DNA of 64,000 bases from the NCBI GenBank assembly GCA_910585405.1, contig CAJUDO010000001.1, positions 62,001 to 126,000 of the forward strand. The letters are read 5' to 3'. Of this stretch, positions 36,319-45,819 are shown in pieces. The translations under genes and the position numbers were made by a program. The notes under the pieces were generated by a model. The model had not been told where the DNA came from and did no database searches. It saw only the letters and a list, made by a program, of their open reading frames with translations. This DNA is from an uncultured Peptococcaceae bacterium. GTDB lineage: Bacteria; Bacillota; Peptococcia; Peptococcales; Peptococcaceae. Position 1 is the first letter of the stretch; the number at the start of each line of letters is the position of its first letter.

Positions 36319-37143
36319 TTACAATTTTCCCACAACCCGCGTAATTAACGCCTGGAATGCAGCGCCCGATTTTTCTCCGGTGAGCAAAACTTCTTCCTCC
36401 GTAAGCGGTTGATCCAAAATACCGGCAGCCATATTGGTAATGCAGGAAATTCCCAATACATTGATTCCACAATGATTTGCCACAATCGTTTCCGGCACCG
36501 TGGACATCCCTACTGCACTGGCACCCCAGGAACGAAACATTTTGATTTCCGCCGGGGTTTCATAGCTTGGCCCAGTTGTTGCCACATAAACGCCCTGCTG
36601 CAACTTTTGTCCCAACTCCTGCGCTGCCTCCAATGCAATCTTTCGTAAAGACGGCTGATAGGCATAGCTCAAATCGCAAAAGCGCACGCCGAAATCCTCT
36701 TCATTAGGACCCATCAAAGGATTCCTTCCCATAAAATTAATGTGATCGGTAATCAGCATTAAATCGCCCGGCGCAAAATCCAGATCGATTCCCCCTGCTG
36801 CATTGGACAACAGCAAATTTTTTATACCCAAGCGTGCCATAACCCGCACCGGATACGTAATTTCTTCCATGCTATAGCCTTCATAATAATGCAATCTTCC
36901 CTGCATGCATACCACTTCTTTGCCATTCAGCAAACCAAATAATAGTCGTCCGCTATGCCCCGGAGCCGTACTGGATTTCCAATGGGGCAGCTCTTCATAA
37001 TTAATTGCATCCACATGCTGCAGCTGCTCTCCCAGTTGTCCCAAACCTGAGCCCAATACAATGGCAATCTCCGGCTTGTACCCTGTTATCGAGCGAATAT
37101 ACGCTACTGTCTCTTCTGTCTGCTGTAGTAATAACCGACTCAT
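36319..37143 (-). CDS. punA: Purine nucleoside phosphorylase
   Basis: The 274-residue class II (trimeric) phosphorylase has IVLGSGLGQLGEQL, the phosphate-binding GHSGRLLFG, RLHYYEGYSMEE, NAAGGID, YVATTGPSYETPAEI, and the base-binding MSTVPETIVANHCG and ITNMAAG. It splits guanosine- or inosine-type nucleosides with phosphate. The ATG at 37143 follows AGAGGAGG. The vanY-type gene lies 15 bases downstream. Confidence 0.95.
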   Translation of the reverse strand: MSRLLLQQTEETVAYIRSITGYKPEIAIVLGSGLGQLGEQLQHVDAINYEELPHWKSSTAPGHSGRLLFGLLNGKEVVCMQGRLHYYEGYSMEEITYPVRVMARLGIKNLLLSNAAGGIDLDFAPGDLMLITDHINFMGRNPLMGPNEEDFGVRFCDLSYAYQPSLRKIALEAAQELGQKLQQGVYVATTGPSYETPAEIKMFRSWGASAVGMSTVPETIVANHCGINVLGISCITNMAAGILDQPLTEEEVLLTGEKSGAAFQALITRVVGKL

Positions 37144-37245
37144 AAAATTCCTCCTCTGTTTTGCTTCATCTAATATATATTGTACCTTATTGCCCGCGTT
37201 CCTGCCAGTATAGAAAAAATATTCCGCAAAATTTTTCACAAGCTG

Positions 37246-37274
37246 TTGATTCTGCTCCTCAATCCCGCTATACT
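37246..37274 (+). promoter_or_regulatory. Promoter of the ClC gene
   Basis: TTGATT (37246-37251) and TATACT (37269-37274), spacer 17, about 40 bases before the start at 37314. Confidence 0.55.
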
Positions 37275-37313
37275 GAAAGCAGTACCAATTTTTTCGAAAA
37301 GAGAGGATTTCTC

Positions 37314-38600
37314 ATGCTGCCCCAGCCAGACTGGAACACAATCAAAAAAAAATTACATTTTCAATTAAACTACAGCAGCCTTTATGTCACGTGGTTCTTA
37401 CGTTGGCTGATTTTCGGCGCAATCACCGGCGTAGTCTGCGGTTTGGCAGGCGCCGCCTTTCTCGTCAGTATCAATTGGGTTACCGCCGCCCGCCAAGCCA
37501 ACGACTGGCTTATTTTTCTTTTGCCCTTTGCTGGTTTGCTGATCGTGTTTACCTATCACCGCGCGGGATTTCGACAGGACCCTGGCACCAACCTGGTGCT
37601 GGCTTCTATTCAGTCCAAACAGCACATTCCCATCCGCATGGCGCCTCTGATTTTTTTCGGCGCTGTCATCACCCATCTCTGCGGCGGTTCCGCGGGTCGG
37701 GAGGGAGCCGCTCTGCAAATCGGCGGCAGTATTGGAGAAGCGCTGGGACGATTATTCCGTCTTCACGATACCGATATCAATATCATCGTAATCTGCGGCA
37801 TGAGCGCGGTATTCGCTTCTTTATTCGGCACGCCCATCGCCGCCACAGTATTCAGCATGGAAGTTATCAGCGTCGGCGTAATTCATTACAGCGCATTTGT
37901 ACCTTGTATTGTTTCCGCCTCCATAGCCTATGGAATTATCCAAAAGCTTCACATCGACGCTTCTATTTTTCCGCAGATCTATGCGCCAGAATTCACCGTC
38001 TTTTTATTTATCAAAATCATTTTTCTGGCTATGCTCTGCGGTATCGTCAGCATGCTTTTCTGTATTTCTGTTCACGGCGCAGAACGCCTTTACAAAAAAT
38101 ATATTTCCAATGACTACCAGCGTATTTTTGTCGGCGGCTGTCTGGTGATTGCGCTGACCATGCTTAGCGGTACCCGAGCTTACAACGGGCAGGGCGCTGA
38201 TATGCTGCAGCTTGCCATGACCGGCACCTGTCCAACTTTTGCATTTTTTTTGAAGATTCTTTTTACGGCGCTTACATTGGGCGCCGGCTTCAAAGGCGGC
38301 GAAATCGTTCCCACTTTATTTGTAGGTGCCACACTGGGAAACGTGGTGGCGCCGCTCTTAGGATTAGATGCAACACTGGGCGCTGCCATCGGAATGATTT
38401 CTTTATTCTGCAGTGTCGTGAATTGCCCTCTGGCTTCTGTCTTGCTCAGTATAGAATTATTCGGGCACAGTAGCGCTCTGCTCTTTTGTATTGCCTGTGC
38501 AGTCAGCTATGTTTTCTCTGGCTACTACGGTCTATACAGCAGTCAGAAAATTATGTATGACAAACTGCATCCACAATATATCAACACACGTTCTCACTAA
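37314..38600 (+). CDS. ClC-type chloride channel/transporter
   Basis: The 428-residue membrane protein has about 12 hydrophobic segments and the ClC anion-path motifs: GGSAGREGAALQIGGS (gating Glu in GREG), and GAGFKGGEIVPTLFVGATLGN for the GxFxP region, here GGEIVP. Bacterial ClC proteins are usually chloride/proton or fluoride/proton antiporters. The segment lacks the fluoride-type GREGT/GxxFxPV pattern, so chloride is more likely. The ATG has GAGAGGA ahead. Confidence 0.88.
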   Translation: MLPQPDWNTIKKKLHFQLNYSSLYVTWFLRWLIFGAITGVVCGLAGAAFLVSINWVTAARQANDWLIFLLPFAGLLIVFTYHRAGFRQDPGTNLVLASIQSKQHIPIRMAPLIFFGAVITHLCGGSAGREGAALQIGGSIGEALGRLFRLHDTDINIIVICGMSAVFASLFGTPIAATVFSMEVISVGVIHYSAFVPCIVSASIAYGIIQKLHIDASIFPQIYAPEFTVFLFIKIIFLAMLCGIVSMLFCISVHGAERLYKKYISNDYQRIFVGGCLVIALTMLSGTRAYNGQGADMLQLAMTGTCPTFAFFLKILFTALTLGAGFKGGEIVPTLFVGATLGNVVAPLLGLDATLGAAIGMISLFCSVVNCPLASVLLSIELFGHSSALLFCIACAVSYVFSGYYGLYSSQKIMYDKLHPQYINTRSH

Positions 38601-38615
38601 ATGCTACGTCTCTGT

Positions 38616-39509
38616 TTATTTTATGCACAATTCCAAATGAACCATAGAGGCAAAATCACGCACAGCCGGACTGGCATCTTTGCGAAACACTGCAGCATGA
38701 ATCAACGGTGTTTCGTTTTCCTCCAACGGCAATGCAACATATTTTTTCCCCGAGAAAAAATATTGGTAGGCTAAACCGGGCATCAACACCAAGGTCCGTT
38801 TCTGCTCCAGCATTCGCCGGTGAAAATCTACATCATTAGACCAGACCACGCTGGTATTCTTAGCAGACTCCAGCATGCTGTCAATAGGAATTACATTGTA
38901 TATAGAATAGCGATAATCAAAAAGAGCATTTCGGTGAATCTGCGCGGCAGTGTCTTTGTAAAAACGCTTATTGACTACTGCGACAAGTTCGTCCCGCGCT
39001 AATATTTCCAATTGCAGTTTTTCCTGGTAAGCAGCAAATTTTTGCGGCAAATACTCTGCATTAAAGGTCAGCAATCCCAAATTGGCATTCTCCATCCGTA
39101 AACTTTCAAATACTTCTGTGATATCATCTTTCAAAGAAATCCGCAGAGAGATGGGAATTTGTTTTGCATCCAACTTTTCAATGATATCCGGCAGTACAAT
39201 ATTGGTCACAGAGGATGTGGAACAGACCTTCATCTCTATGGCCTCTTCAACCTCCTCCATACGCATCCGACTCACAAATTCCTCTTTGTCTGCCAATATT
39301 TTTCGTGCAAAGTTAACGGTTTCCTCCCCTTTTGCCGTAAAAGAAATTCCGGATTTATTCCGCACAAACAGAGTTTGCCCCAATTCCTGTTCCAACTGTT
39401 TCACGCTGGTACTCACAGCCTGCTGAGAAATAAACAATTTCTGCGCTGCCGCTGTAATAGAACCGGTTTCCGCAATCTCGACCAGACAATTCAACTGTTC
39501 AAAGCGCAT
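38616..39509 (-). CDS. LysR-family transcriptional regulator 1
   Basis: The 297-residue protein has an N-terminal winged helix (FEQLNCLVEIAETGSITAAAQKLFISQQAVS) and a periplasmic-binding-like effector domain. The ATG at 39509 follows AAGGTG; a longer reading adds a non-conserved segment. It lies convergent to the ClC gene and past the terminator of a phosphodiesterase-like gene. Its target is unknown. Confidence 0.88.
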   Translation of the reverse strand: MRFEQLNCLVEIAETGSITAAAQKLFISQQAVSTSVKQLEQELGQTLFVRNKSGISFTAKGEETVNFARKILADKEEFVSRMRMEEVEEAIEMKVCSTSSVTNIVLPDIIEKLDAKQIPISLRISLKDDITEVFESLRMENANLGLLTFNAEYLPQKFAAYQEKLQLEILARDELVAVVNKRFYKDTAAQIHRNALFDYRYSIYNVIPIDSMLESAKNTSVVWSNDVDFHRRMLEQKRTLVLMPGLAYQYFFSGKKYVALPLEENETPLIHAAVFRKDASPAVRDFASMVHLELCIK

Positions 39510-39578
39510 CCCCGACACCTTCCTCTTTTTCTTTTCATTATACCATAAACAGAAAACAATTTTACCTATAAAATACAA

Positions 39579-39621
39579 AAGACCGCCGCAGGCCAAAAAA
39601 TTTTTGACCCGCGGCGGTCTT
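39579..39621 (-). terminator. Terminator of phosphodiesterase-like gene 1
   Basis: An 11-bp perfect stem AAGACCGCCGC/GCGGCGGTCTT is followed on the minus strand by TTTTGTATTTT. Confidence 0.85.
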
Positions 39622-39663
39622 CACAGCACGCAAACAATGCGCTTTCCCCGCAAAAATGAATTC

Positions 39664-41754
39664 TTACATTTTCTCTGTTAAAATCTGATATGCTGGTGCA
39701 CCTTCACAATTTTCAGGAATATCTACACCCAAGAGCACTGCTGCAGTAGGCGCAACGTCTACTTCCCGCACATACTGTTTGATTTCATAGCCATCCTTTA
39801 CGCCAGGACCTGCTGCTACGAAAATCGGAGATACAGAAGTATCATTATGGCCGCAAGCTGTAGATAATGATTCTCCATGGTCAAAATTGTAGTTCTCGTG
39901 AATCATCATCATGATATCGCCTGCGTATTCTCCGCCCATACCCAACAAAACTGCATCTTTGTTGTGCAGAGCCAAAGACACGATACGTTTCCCAGTCTTC
40001 TTATCCCGATATCCATATAAAGCTGTGATAATCTGTTCTTCCACTTCATATTTATCAGCAGGATCTACAATCCCATACCGATCGCGGCCTTTCAAATTCA
40101 AATGAATGGTATTTGTCGCACTCTGTACGGCAATTGTCTTATCCCAGTCAATTTCATGCAACTCATTGCCGTTCTCATCTTTTTTCAGCACTGTAAAGCC
40201 CAGTTCCTTCATCACACCGATATTCACACCGCTGTTATCGCAGATTTCATTTGGCTCTGCTTCTGGACAAATCAACGCATGGTCAGACACCAACAGAATT
40301 GTCCAGCCTTTGTCCATATATGGCAAGAAACGACCAATATAATCATCAGTCCATCTGTAGGTATTTTCATGCCAGGAACGTACTACTTCTTCACTATATT
40401 TAGAAGTATCCCGATTCTTTAAATATTTCATATAAGAATGTCCAGACAAATCTGGACCATGGAAATGACTGAATACAACCTCTACGCCTTCATTATCCAT
40501 CATATACTGCATTGCATCAGCCTGCCACTGCGCACACTGATTCCACTGTTCCTGAGAACATTTCAGAATCAAATCTGTATCTTGGCAAGCTACCATAGAA
40601 GACGCAGATGGCGGACCGCAAGCCGCTTTTACTTTATCAAATACCCAACGAGGATACCAGCAGTCACTGTTGTCACTGTCACTGGCGTTGCTAGCCCACA
40701 TACGTACATAAGTACCATCTTCCGCAATTTCCAGTACACGCATATTCCGAACCACATTGCAAACATTGCCGTCCTTCCGTTGAATTGTATCAGGGCAGTT
40801 TGGTGTATATACATCATGATCCAATACGCACAGTGGTTCTTTTGCATCCTTTGAAGCATAGATTGCAACTTGATTGTATACAGAACCATTTTTCAAAATC
40901 AATGCCGGACGGGTTGTTTTTCCCCAGCCATAGTAAATTGTAAATTCCTTGGCATCAGTCGGCGCATTTGCCCAGCCTTCTGGTTCACTAATGGGCGACA
41001 TGGACAACATAGTTGGCCAGTCTGCTAAGTGGAACATATTATTATCTTCCCAAAATACGCCATTGCGGACAGAAGATCTACTTGGAACATAATCCTGGAA
41101 CACATTTCCCATATCCAAGAATTTTTGATAATATTCTTCCAAACGTGGGTCTTTCGCATCCCCTCTTGCAAAATACAATTTGGGCATAGCAACTTCCGAA
41201 ATGTCACAATCTATATGACTGCCATCTGTCGCACCATAAGGAATGCAACCACCTGCTTTTGTTTTCGTAGTAGCGATGATCACTCTCTCATCGTCCCGTT
41301 TATGTGTCGTATTCCCCATAGCACCAGGAGAAGTCCCGTCCACAACGTACAAATTTTCACTGTCACTGCTTGGAGGCCATGCACCACCCGGCCAGTGGAA
41401 TACCAATGTCTTTTTGCCCGCTGCAGCCGTTACATTCCACAACTGCTCTGCTTTACAAAATGGAGATAAGAAAGCTTCCATACGCATATCAGGTTCTCCG
41501 GGAATGGGAATTGCATAGTCAATAATTCCATGGGTCATCGGATAAGCGCCAGTCGCCAATGTGGCCCACATGGGCGGAGTAATGGTAGGCATGCCACCCA
41601 GCAGTACAAGATCCTTTCGGGCGGAACCCTTTTCAATTAATTTCTTCAAGTTAGGCATTTTCCCCTCATCCACCATTGCTTTGGAGAATCTCGGATCCAT
41701 GCCGTCAATCCCTAACACAATCAGCTTGTCTGTCAATCCCTTGCTTCTTAACAT
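39664..41754 (-). CDS. Cytosolic alkaline phosphatase superfamily protein (type I phosphodiesterase/nucleotide pyrophosphatase-like), copy 1
   Basis: The 696-residue protein matches the type I phosphodiesterase fold. The first metal Asp lies in LGIDGMDPRF (about 17), the likely nucleophile Thr in PTITPPMWATLATG (about 59), and further metal ligands in FSHFHGPDLSGHS, LLVSDHALI and ACGHNDTSVSP. It has no signal peptide or membrane segment, so it acts in the cytosol, which is less common for this family. It is about 70% identical by eye to the protein at 43419. The start at 41754 follows GGAAG. Substrate unknown: a phosphodiester, phosphonate or sulfate ester is possible. Confidence 0.8.
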   Translation of the reverse strand: MLRSKGLTDKLIVLGIDGMDPRFSKAMVDEGKMPNLKKLIEKGSARKDLVLLGGMPTITPPMWATLATGAYPMTHGIIDYAIPIPGEPDMRMEAFLSPFCKAEQLWNVTAAAGKKTLVFHWPGGAWPPSSDSENLYVVDGTSPGAMGNTTHKRDDERVIIATTKTKAGGCIPYGATDGSHIDCDISEVAMPKLYFARGDAKDPRLEEYYQKFLDMGNVFQDYVPSRSSVRNGVFWEDNNMFHLADWPTMLSMSPISEPEGWANAPTDAKEFTIYYGWGKTTRPALILKNGSVYNQVAIYASKDAKEPLCVLDHDVYTPNCPDTIQRKDGNVCNVVRNMRVLEIAEDGTYVRMWASNASDSDNSDCWYPRWVFDKVKAACGPPSASSMVACQDTDLILKCSQEQWNQCAQWQADAMQYMMDNEGVEVVFSHFHGPDLSGHSYMKYLKNRDTSKYSEEVVRSWHENTYRWTDDYIGRFLPYMDKGWTILLVSDHALICPEAEPNEICDNSGVNIGVMKELGFTVLKKDENGNELHEIDWDKTIAVQSATNTIHLNLKGRDRYGIVDPADKYEVEEQIITALYGYRDKKTGKRIVSLALHNKDAVLLGMGGEYAGDIMMMIHENYNFDHGESLSTACGHNDTSVSPIFVAAGPGVKDGYEIKQYVREVDVAPTAAVLLGVDIPENCEGAPAYQILTEKM

Positions 41755-41916
41755 GTGCATACTTCCTTTCTTAAGTTTCATATATAAATGTAGCTTATAT
41801 ACTATATTATACTCAAGATTTTGACCCACACAATCAGTTCCTCTTTGTCCTTATTTTTTCATCCACAACTTAAAATTGTTATTGCGCAACATCGCCCATT
41901 GTACACTGTCATTCAC

Positions 41917-42879
41917 TCAGTTCGTTTTCCGATAATCAGGAAAACATTCTAAAAAGGCATTCACTAAAACCGAATCCCCATTCCGGCTGACGCACCCCAA
42001 CGTACCGCCCCAAACCTCTTTGATATTTACCGTTGCCAATTGCTGCAGAGTGTCATAATGCGCTGTATTTTTGCGACAGGCCACCTCATGCATAAAACCA
42101 ACGCCCAAATTGTTTTTTATCGTTTCCACCCACAATTCAAAAGAGTCAACCGATAAAGATATATGCGGTGTTTTATAACCATAATAGGTCAATAAATGAC
42201 AGAGCGGCGTATTCGCAAAATGACTGGTGCGATATTGAATGACTGAATGCTGCTCCAAACGTCGGGCAGAAATCTGTTTATAGCCCGCCAGTTCAGATTC
42301 CTTACTGACCAATAGCTTAAACTTACCTGACGTAATCGGGCGAAACGTGTAACCGTCTTTTATCGCAAAGTCTTCTAAAATGCCACGGTCCGCATAAGGC
42401 AAATTGACCAAGCCGATTACCTCCGCTTCAGGGTCCTGCACAGCAGTTGCTTCTAATGCTGTATAAATCGTTTTACTATCCTGCTCAACTACCTCCAGCT
42501 TCACTTTCGGATATCGTTTTAAGAAAGTCTTTACTGCATCAGGCAGAAATGACAAATAAAAAATACGGCAAGTATATACAATCAATTTCCCACACAACTT
42601 TTCCTGTGCTTCCGATTTTTGCTCCAAACTCTCTAATTGCCCCCGAAGCTGTTCGTAACGGCCCAATACATCCCTGGAAAAATCAACTACGAAATCTCCC
42701 TCCTTTGTCTGGTTGGCACCGCGGTTGGTACGAACAAACAACTGCACCCCCAGTTCCTGCTCCAGATTTTTTATAGATTGACTCAAACTCTGCTGGGAAA
42801 TGTGCAGATGATTCGCCGCCATGCTAAATGATTTTTGTCTTGCAATTTCCAATACATATTCCAATTGTTCCATCCGCAT
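41917..42879 (-). CDS. LysR-family transcriptional regulator 2
   Basis: The 320-residue regulator has the winged helix MEQLEYVLEIARQKSFSMAANHLHISQQSLSQ and a type-2 binding-protein effector domain. It lies upstream of and in line with phosphodiesterase-like gene 1 and divergent from copy 2 at 43419, so it may control one or both. Confidence 0.88.
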   Translation of the reverse strand: MRMEQLEYVLEIARQKSFSMAANHLHISQQSLSQSIKNLEQELGVQLFVRTNRGANQTKEGDFVVDFSRDVLGRYEQLRGQLESLEQKSEAQEKLCGKLIVYTCRIFYLSFLPDAVKTFLKRYPKVKLEVVEQDSKTIYTALEATAVQDPEAEVIGLVNLPYADRGILEDFAIKDGYTFRPITSGKFKLLVSKESELAGYKQISARRLEQHSVIQYRTSHFANTPLCHLLTYYGYKTPHISLSVDSFELWVETIKNNLGVGFMHEVACRKNTAHYDTLQQLATVNIKEVWGGTLGCVSRNGDSVLVNAFLECFPDYRKTN

Positions 42880-43418
42880 AAATATTCACAACCTAACCTT
42901 ATGAAATCCCTGTCTACATATTTCTTTATCGTTATTATACATGAACAGGGACAGCTACTCAACTGTTTCTGAGGAGAATACAAAAGCTACCGTGCAAATA
43001 ATAAAAAACGGAACCGGCCTGTTGGTTATCCATCACACAAACCGGCTTCAAAACACTATTTTCTCTTTATAAAAAAATATCTCCTCATATTTGCTTAACG
43101 CAAGTGCCGTGATCAAACTTTTCGCAATGATTCCTATTTTTTCAGCTTTAATAATCTTTCCATTTTACGTTTATCATGAAACACTACACTGTTCCAATAA
43201 CGCTTGCATATCCTTTCCAATAAACTACGCATGCATTCCTTCAAATTTTCACCGGTAATTTTTCATTTCATTTATTTTGTTTAAAAAAAATTTTGAAACA
43301 GCAGACGTTGGTTGCAAAATAATACTTATTGTTCAAGATTAATATATGAAATAAACTAGTATTATAGAAATATATACACCATTTTTATTAACAAACTATA
43401 CAAAAAGGAGAGATTGTC
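42880..43418. other. 540-bp intergenic region with hairpin and possible gene relic
   Basis: A hairpin at about 43005-43055 (GAACCGGCC.../GCCGGTT) is followed on the minus strand by CCGTTTTTTATT and looks like a terminator. Just upstream of it, 43134-43261 is an open minus-strand frame ending ERLLKLKK-stop, close to the AKLLKLEK end of the amidohydrolases at 47081 and 58905; 21 of 22 bases match at the end. The rest up to the AP-like gene is A/T-rich and should hold divergent promoters. Confidence 0.4.
43134..43261 (-). pseudogene. Possible 3' remnant of an amidohydrolase gene (or a 32-residue basic small ORF)
   Basis: The frame is open for 42 codons back from a TAG at 43134 to a TGA. Its last codons (VVFHDKRKMERLLKLKK) recall VLYHNAAKLLKLEK of the duplicated amidohydrolase, and a terminator-like hairpin follows. 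An ATG at 43232 preceded by AAGGA could also start a 32-residue peptide. The match is short and the DNA is A/T-rich, so confidence is low. Confidence 0.25.
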
Positions 43419-45503
43419 ATGTTAAGAACAAAAGGCTTAACGGAAAAAGTACTCATTTTAGGTTTAGATGGCCTAGATCCTCGTTTTTCTAAAGCGATGG
43501 TAGATGCAGGAAAAATGCCAAACCTAAAAAGACTGATTGATATGGGTTCCGCCCGAGAGGATTTGGTACTACTGGGCGCTATGCCAACCATCACACCTCC
43601 AATGTGGGCCACATTGGCCACCGGCTGCTATCCAATGACGCATGGTATTATCGACTACAACCTACAGGTTCCTGGCGAATTGGATATGACACAAGAAGCA
43701 TTTATGAGCAAATTTTTAAAAGCAGAGCCATTATGGAATGTAACAGCAGCAGCTGGTAAAAAAACCTTGGTATTCCACTGGCCAGGCGGTGCATGGCCTC
43801 CAACCAGCGATAATCCAAATTTGATGGTAGTAGACGGTACCTCTCCCGGCGCTATGGGAAATACGACACACAAAATAGACGATGAAGTCATCGTAGTTGC
43901 TACCACAAAAACAAGTACTGGTGGCTATCTTCCATATGGCGCAACCGGCGGCAAAATTGACGGAGAATTTGCCGACCAAAAACCAATGGGAAAACCCTAT
44001 GTTTTAAATATGAAAGACCCGCGTATCAAAGAATTTTACGAGAAGGAATATCTGCCTGGTCTGATTTTCCAAGACTATGCGCCACGCATTTTCTCCATTC
44101 GCAACTCCGTATGTTTTAGAGGCGCTAATATGGATATGCTGGCCGACTGGGCCATTCCATTGTCGATGTCTCCAATTCAGGAAGCGGAAGGTTGGGCAGA
44201 TGCACCAAAAGGCGCCAAAGAATTTGTGATTTATTATTCTTATGGAAAAGTTACTCGCCAGGCATTGATTTTGAAAAATGAAGCGGGCATTTACGACAAA
44301 GTCGCTGTATATACAACAAAAGAAGATGCCGAACCATTATTTATCCTGGATAAGGATGTTTATACGGAAAACTGCCCAGATAAAATGCCGACCAAAAAAG
44401 GCATGGTGAAAGCAGTTCGCAACATGCGTTTACTGGATATTGCGGAAGACGGCACCTATATACGTTTGTGGGCAGGCTGCGCTGTAAACTGTGAAAACAG
44501 TGACTGCTGGTACCCAAGATGGATTTTTGATAAAGTTATGGAACGCTTTGGTCCTCCACCGGCAACCTCTATGGCCGCTTGTCAGGATGAAGATGTTATT
44601 ATCAAATGCGGTCATAAACAATGGGAACAATCTGCAAAATGGCAGGCAAAAGCAATGCAGTACATGATGGATGAAGAAGGGGTAGAAGTTGTATTCAGTC
44701 ATTTTCACGGTCCAGATTTAGCTGGCCACTCCTACTTAAAATATATGAAAGAACGGGAAACTTCCAGGATTAGCGAGGAAACTGCGCGCACATGGCATGA
44801 AAATACTTATAAATGGAGTGATGAATACATCGGCTCCTTTATCCCATACATTGAAAAAGGCTGGACCATCATTGTAACCTCTGACCATGCGCTGATTTGC
44901 CCAGAACATGACCATCAGGAAATGGGGTCCAATGAATCTTTAAATGTAGGGGTCATGCAACGTTTGGGTTATACCGTAACCAAAGTCGATGAGAACGGCA
45001 ATCAGATTGATGAAATTGACTGGAGCAAAACCCGAGCTGTCCAAACTCGCGCCAACTCCATCTATGTAAACTTGAAAGGCCGTGACCGTCATGGGATTGT
45101 AGACCCAGCAGACAAATATGAGCTGGAAGAACAAATTATTACAGATTTATATGGATATAAAGATCCTAAAACAGGAAAACGTATTGTAGCGCTGGCACTA
45201 CACAATAAAGATGCAGTTTTGTTGGGAATCAGTGGAGAATTGGCAGGGGATATTGTCTTTATGTTACACGAAGATTATAACTTTGACCATGGTGAATCCT
45301 TATCCACTGCATGTGGACATAATGACACATCTGTATCCCCAATCTTCATCGCAGCTGGTCCCGGAATAAAACAAGGCTTTACAATCAAAAACTATGTTCG
45401 TGAAGTGGACGTGGCACCAACAGCAGCAGTACTCTTGGGCGTAGAAATTCCAAAAGATTGCGAAGGCGCACCTGCTTACAGTATCTTTACAGAAACCGTA
45501 TAA
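43419..45503 (+). CDS. Cytosolic alkaline phosphatase superfamily protein (type I phosphodiesterase/nucleotide pyrophosphatase-like), copy 2
   Basis: The 694-residue paralogue of the protein at 39664 keeps all metal and nucleophile segments: LGLDGLDPRF, PTITPPMWATLATG, FSHFHGPDLAGHS, IVTSDHALI and ACGHNDTSVSP. It too lacks a signal peptide. AAGGAG precedes the ATG. The two differ most in the region 150-330, which probably lines the substrate pocket. Two terminators follow it, then LysR 3. Confidence 0.82.
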   Translation: MLRTKGLTEKVLILGLDGLDPRFSKAMVDAGKMPNLKRLIDMGSAREDLVLLGAMPTITPPMWATLATGCYPMTHGIIDYNLQVPGELDMTQEAFMSKFLKAEPLWNVTAAAGKKTLVFHWPGGAWPPTSDNPNLMVVDGTSPGAMGNTTHKIDDEVIVVATTKTSTGGYLPYGATGGKIDGEFADQKPMGKPYVLNMKDPRIKEFYEKEYLPGLIFQDYAPRIFSIRNSVCFRGANMDMLADWAIPLSMSPIQEAEGWADAPKGAKEFVIYYSYGKVTRQALILKNEAGIYDKVAVYTTKEDAEPLFILDKDVYTENCPDKMPTKKGMVKAVRNMRLLDIAEDGTYIRLWAGCAVNCENSDCWYPRWIFDKVMERFGPPPATSMAACQDEDVIIKCGHKQWEQSAKWQAKAMQYMMDEEGVEVVFSHFHGPDLAGHSYLKYMKERETSRISEETARTWHENTYKWSDEYIGSFIPYIEKGWTIIVTSDHALICPEHDHQEMGSNESLNVGVMQRLGYTVTKVDENGNQIDEIDWSKTRAVQTRANSIYVNLKGRDRHGIVDPADKYELEEQIITDLYGYKDPKTGKRIVALALHNKDAVLLGISGELAGDIVFMLHEDYNFDHGESLSTACGHNDTSVSPIFIAAGPGIKQGFTIKNYVREVDVAPTAAVLLGVEIPKDCEGAPAYSIFTETV

Positions 45504-45542
45504 AAGTATTCTTCTTTATTTAAAGGGAATCCCCCTTTTCTT

Positions 45543-45585
45543 CTGTACCAGCAGAAAGCCATATCTGCTGGTACAGGGCTTTTTG
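45543..45585 (+). terminator. Terminator of phosphodiesterase-like gene 2
   Basis: A 13-bp perfect stem CTGTACCAGCAGA with its complement, then GGCTTTTT. Confidence 0.85.
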
Positions 45586-45659
45586 CTTATCAAAATTTCG
45601 AAAAAATGTACCTTCTCACAACTCTGATTTCACATTTCAAGGCTGACGATCAGCACAGA

Positions 45660-45703
45660 AAGTCTGCGGTCCTCTGGGAACACTTACCGCAGACTTCTTT
45701 TTC
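45660..45703 (+). terminator. Second terminator before LysR 3
   Basis: An 11-bp perfect stem AAGTCTGCGGT/ACCGCAGACTT followed by CTTTTT. Confidence 0.75.
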
Positions 45704-45819
45704 ATGCTCTGGGAAAATAATAGCAAAGAAAATCAAAAACAGTTGAAAAAAGTATTCTTTGTATTATAAAATAACAATAAAGACTATACTTGTGGAATTT
45801 TTTCAAGGAGGGAAATGTC

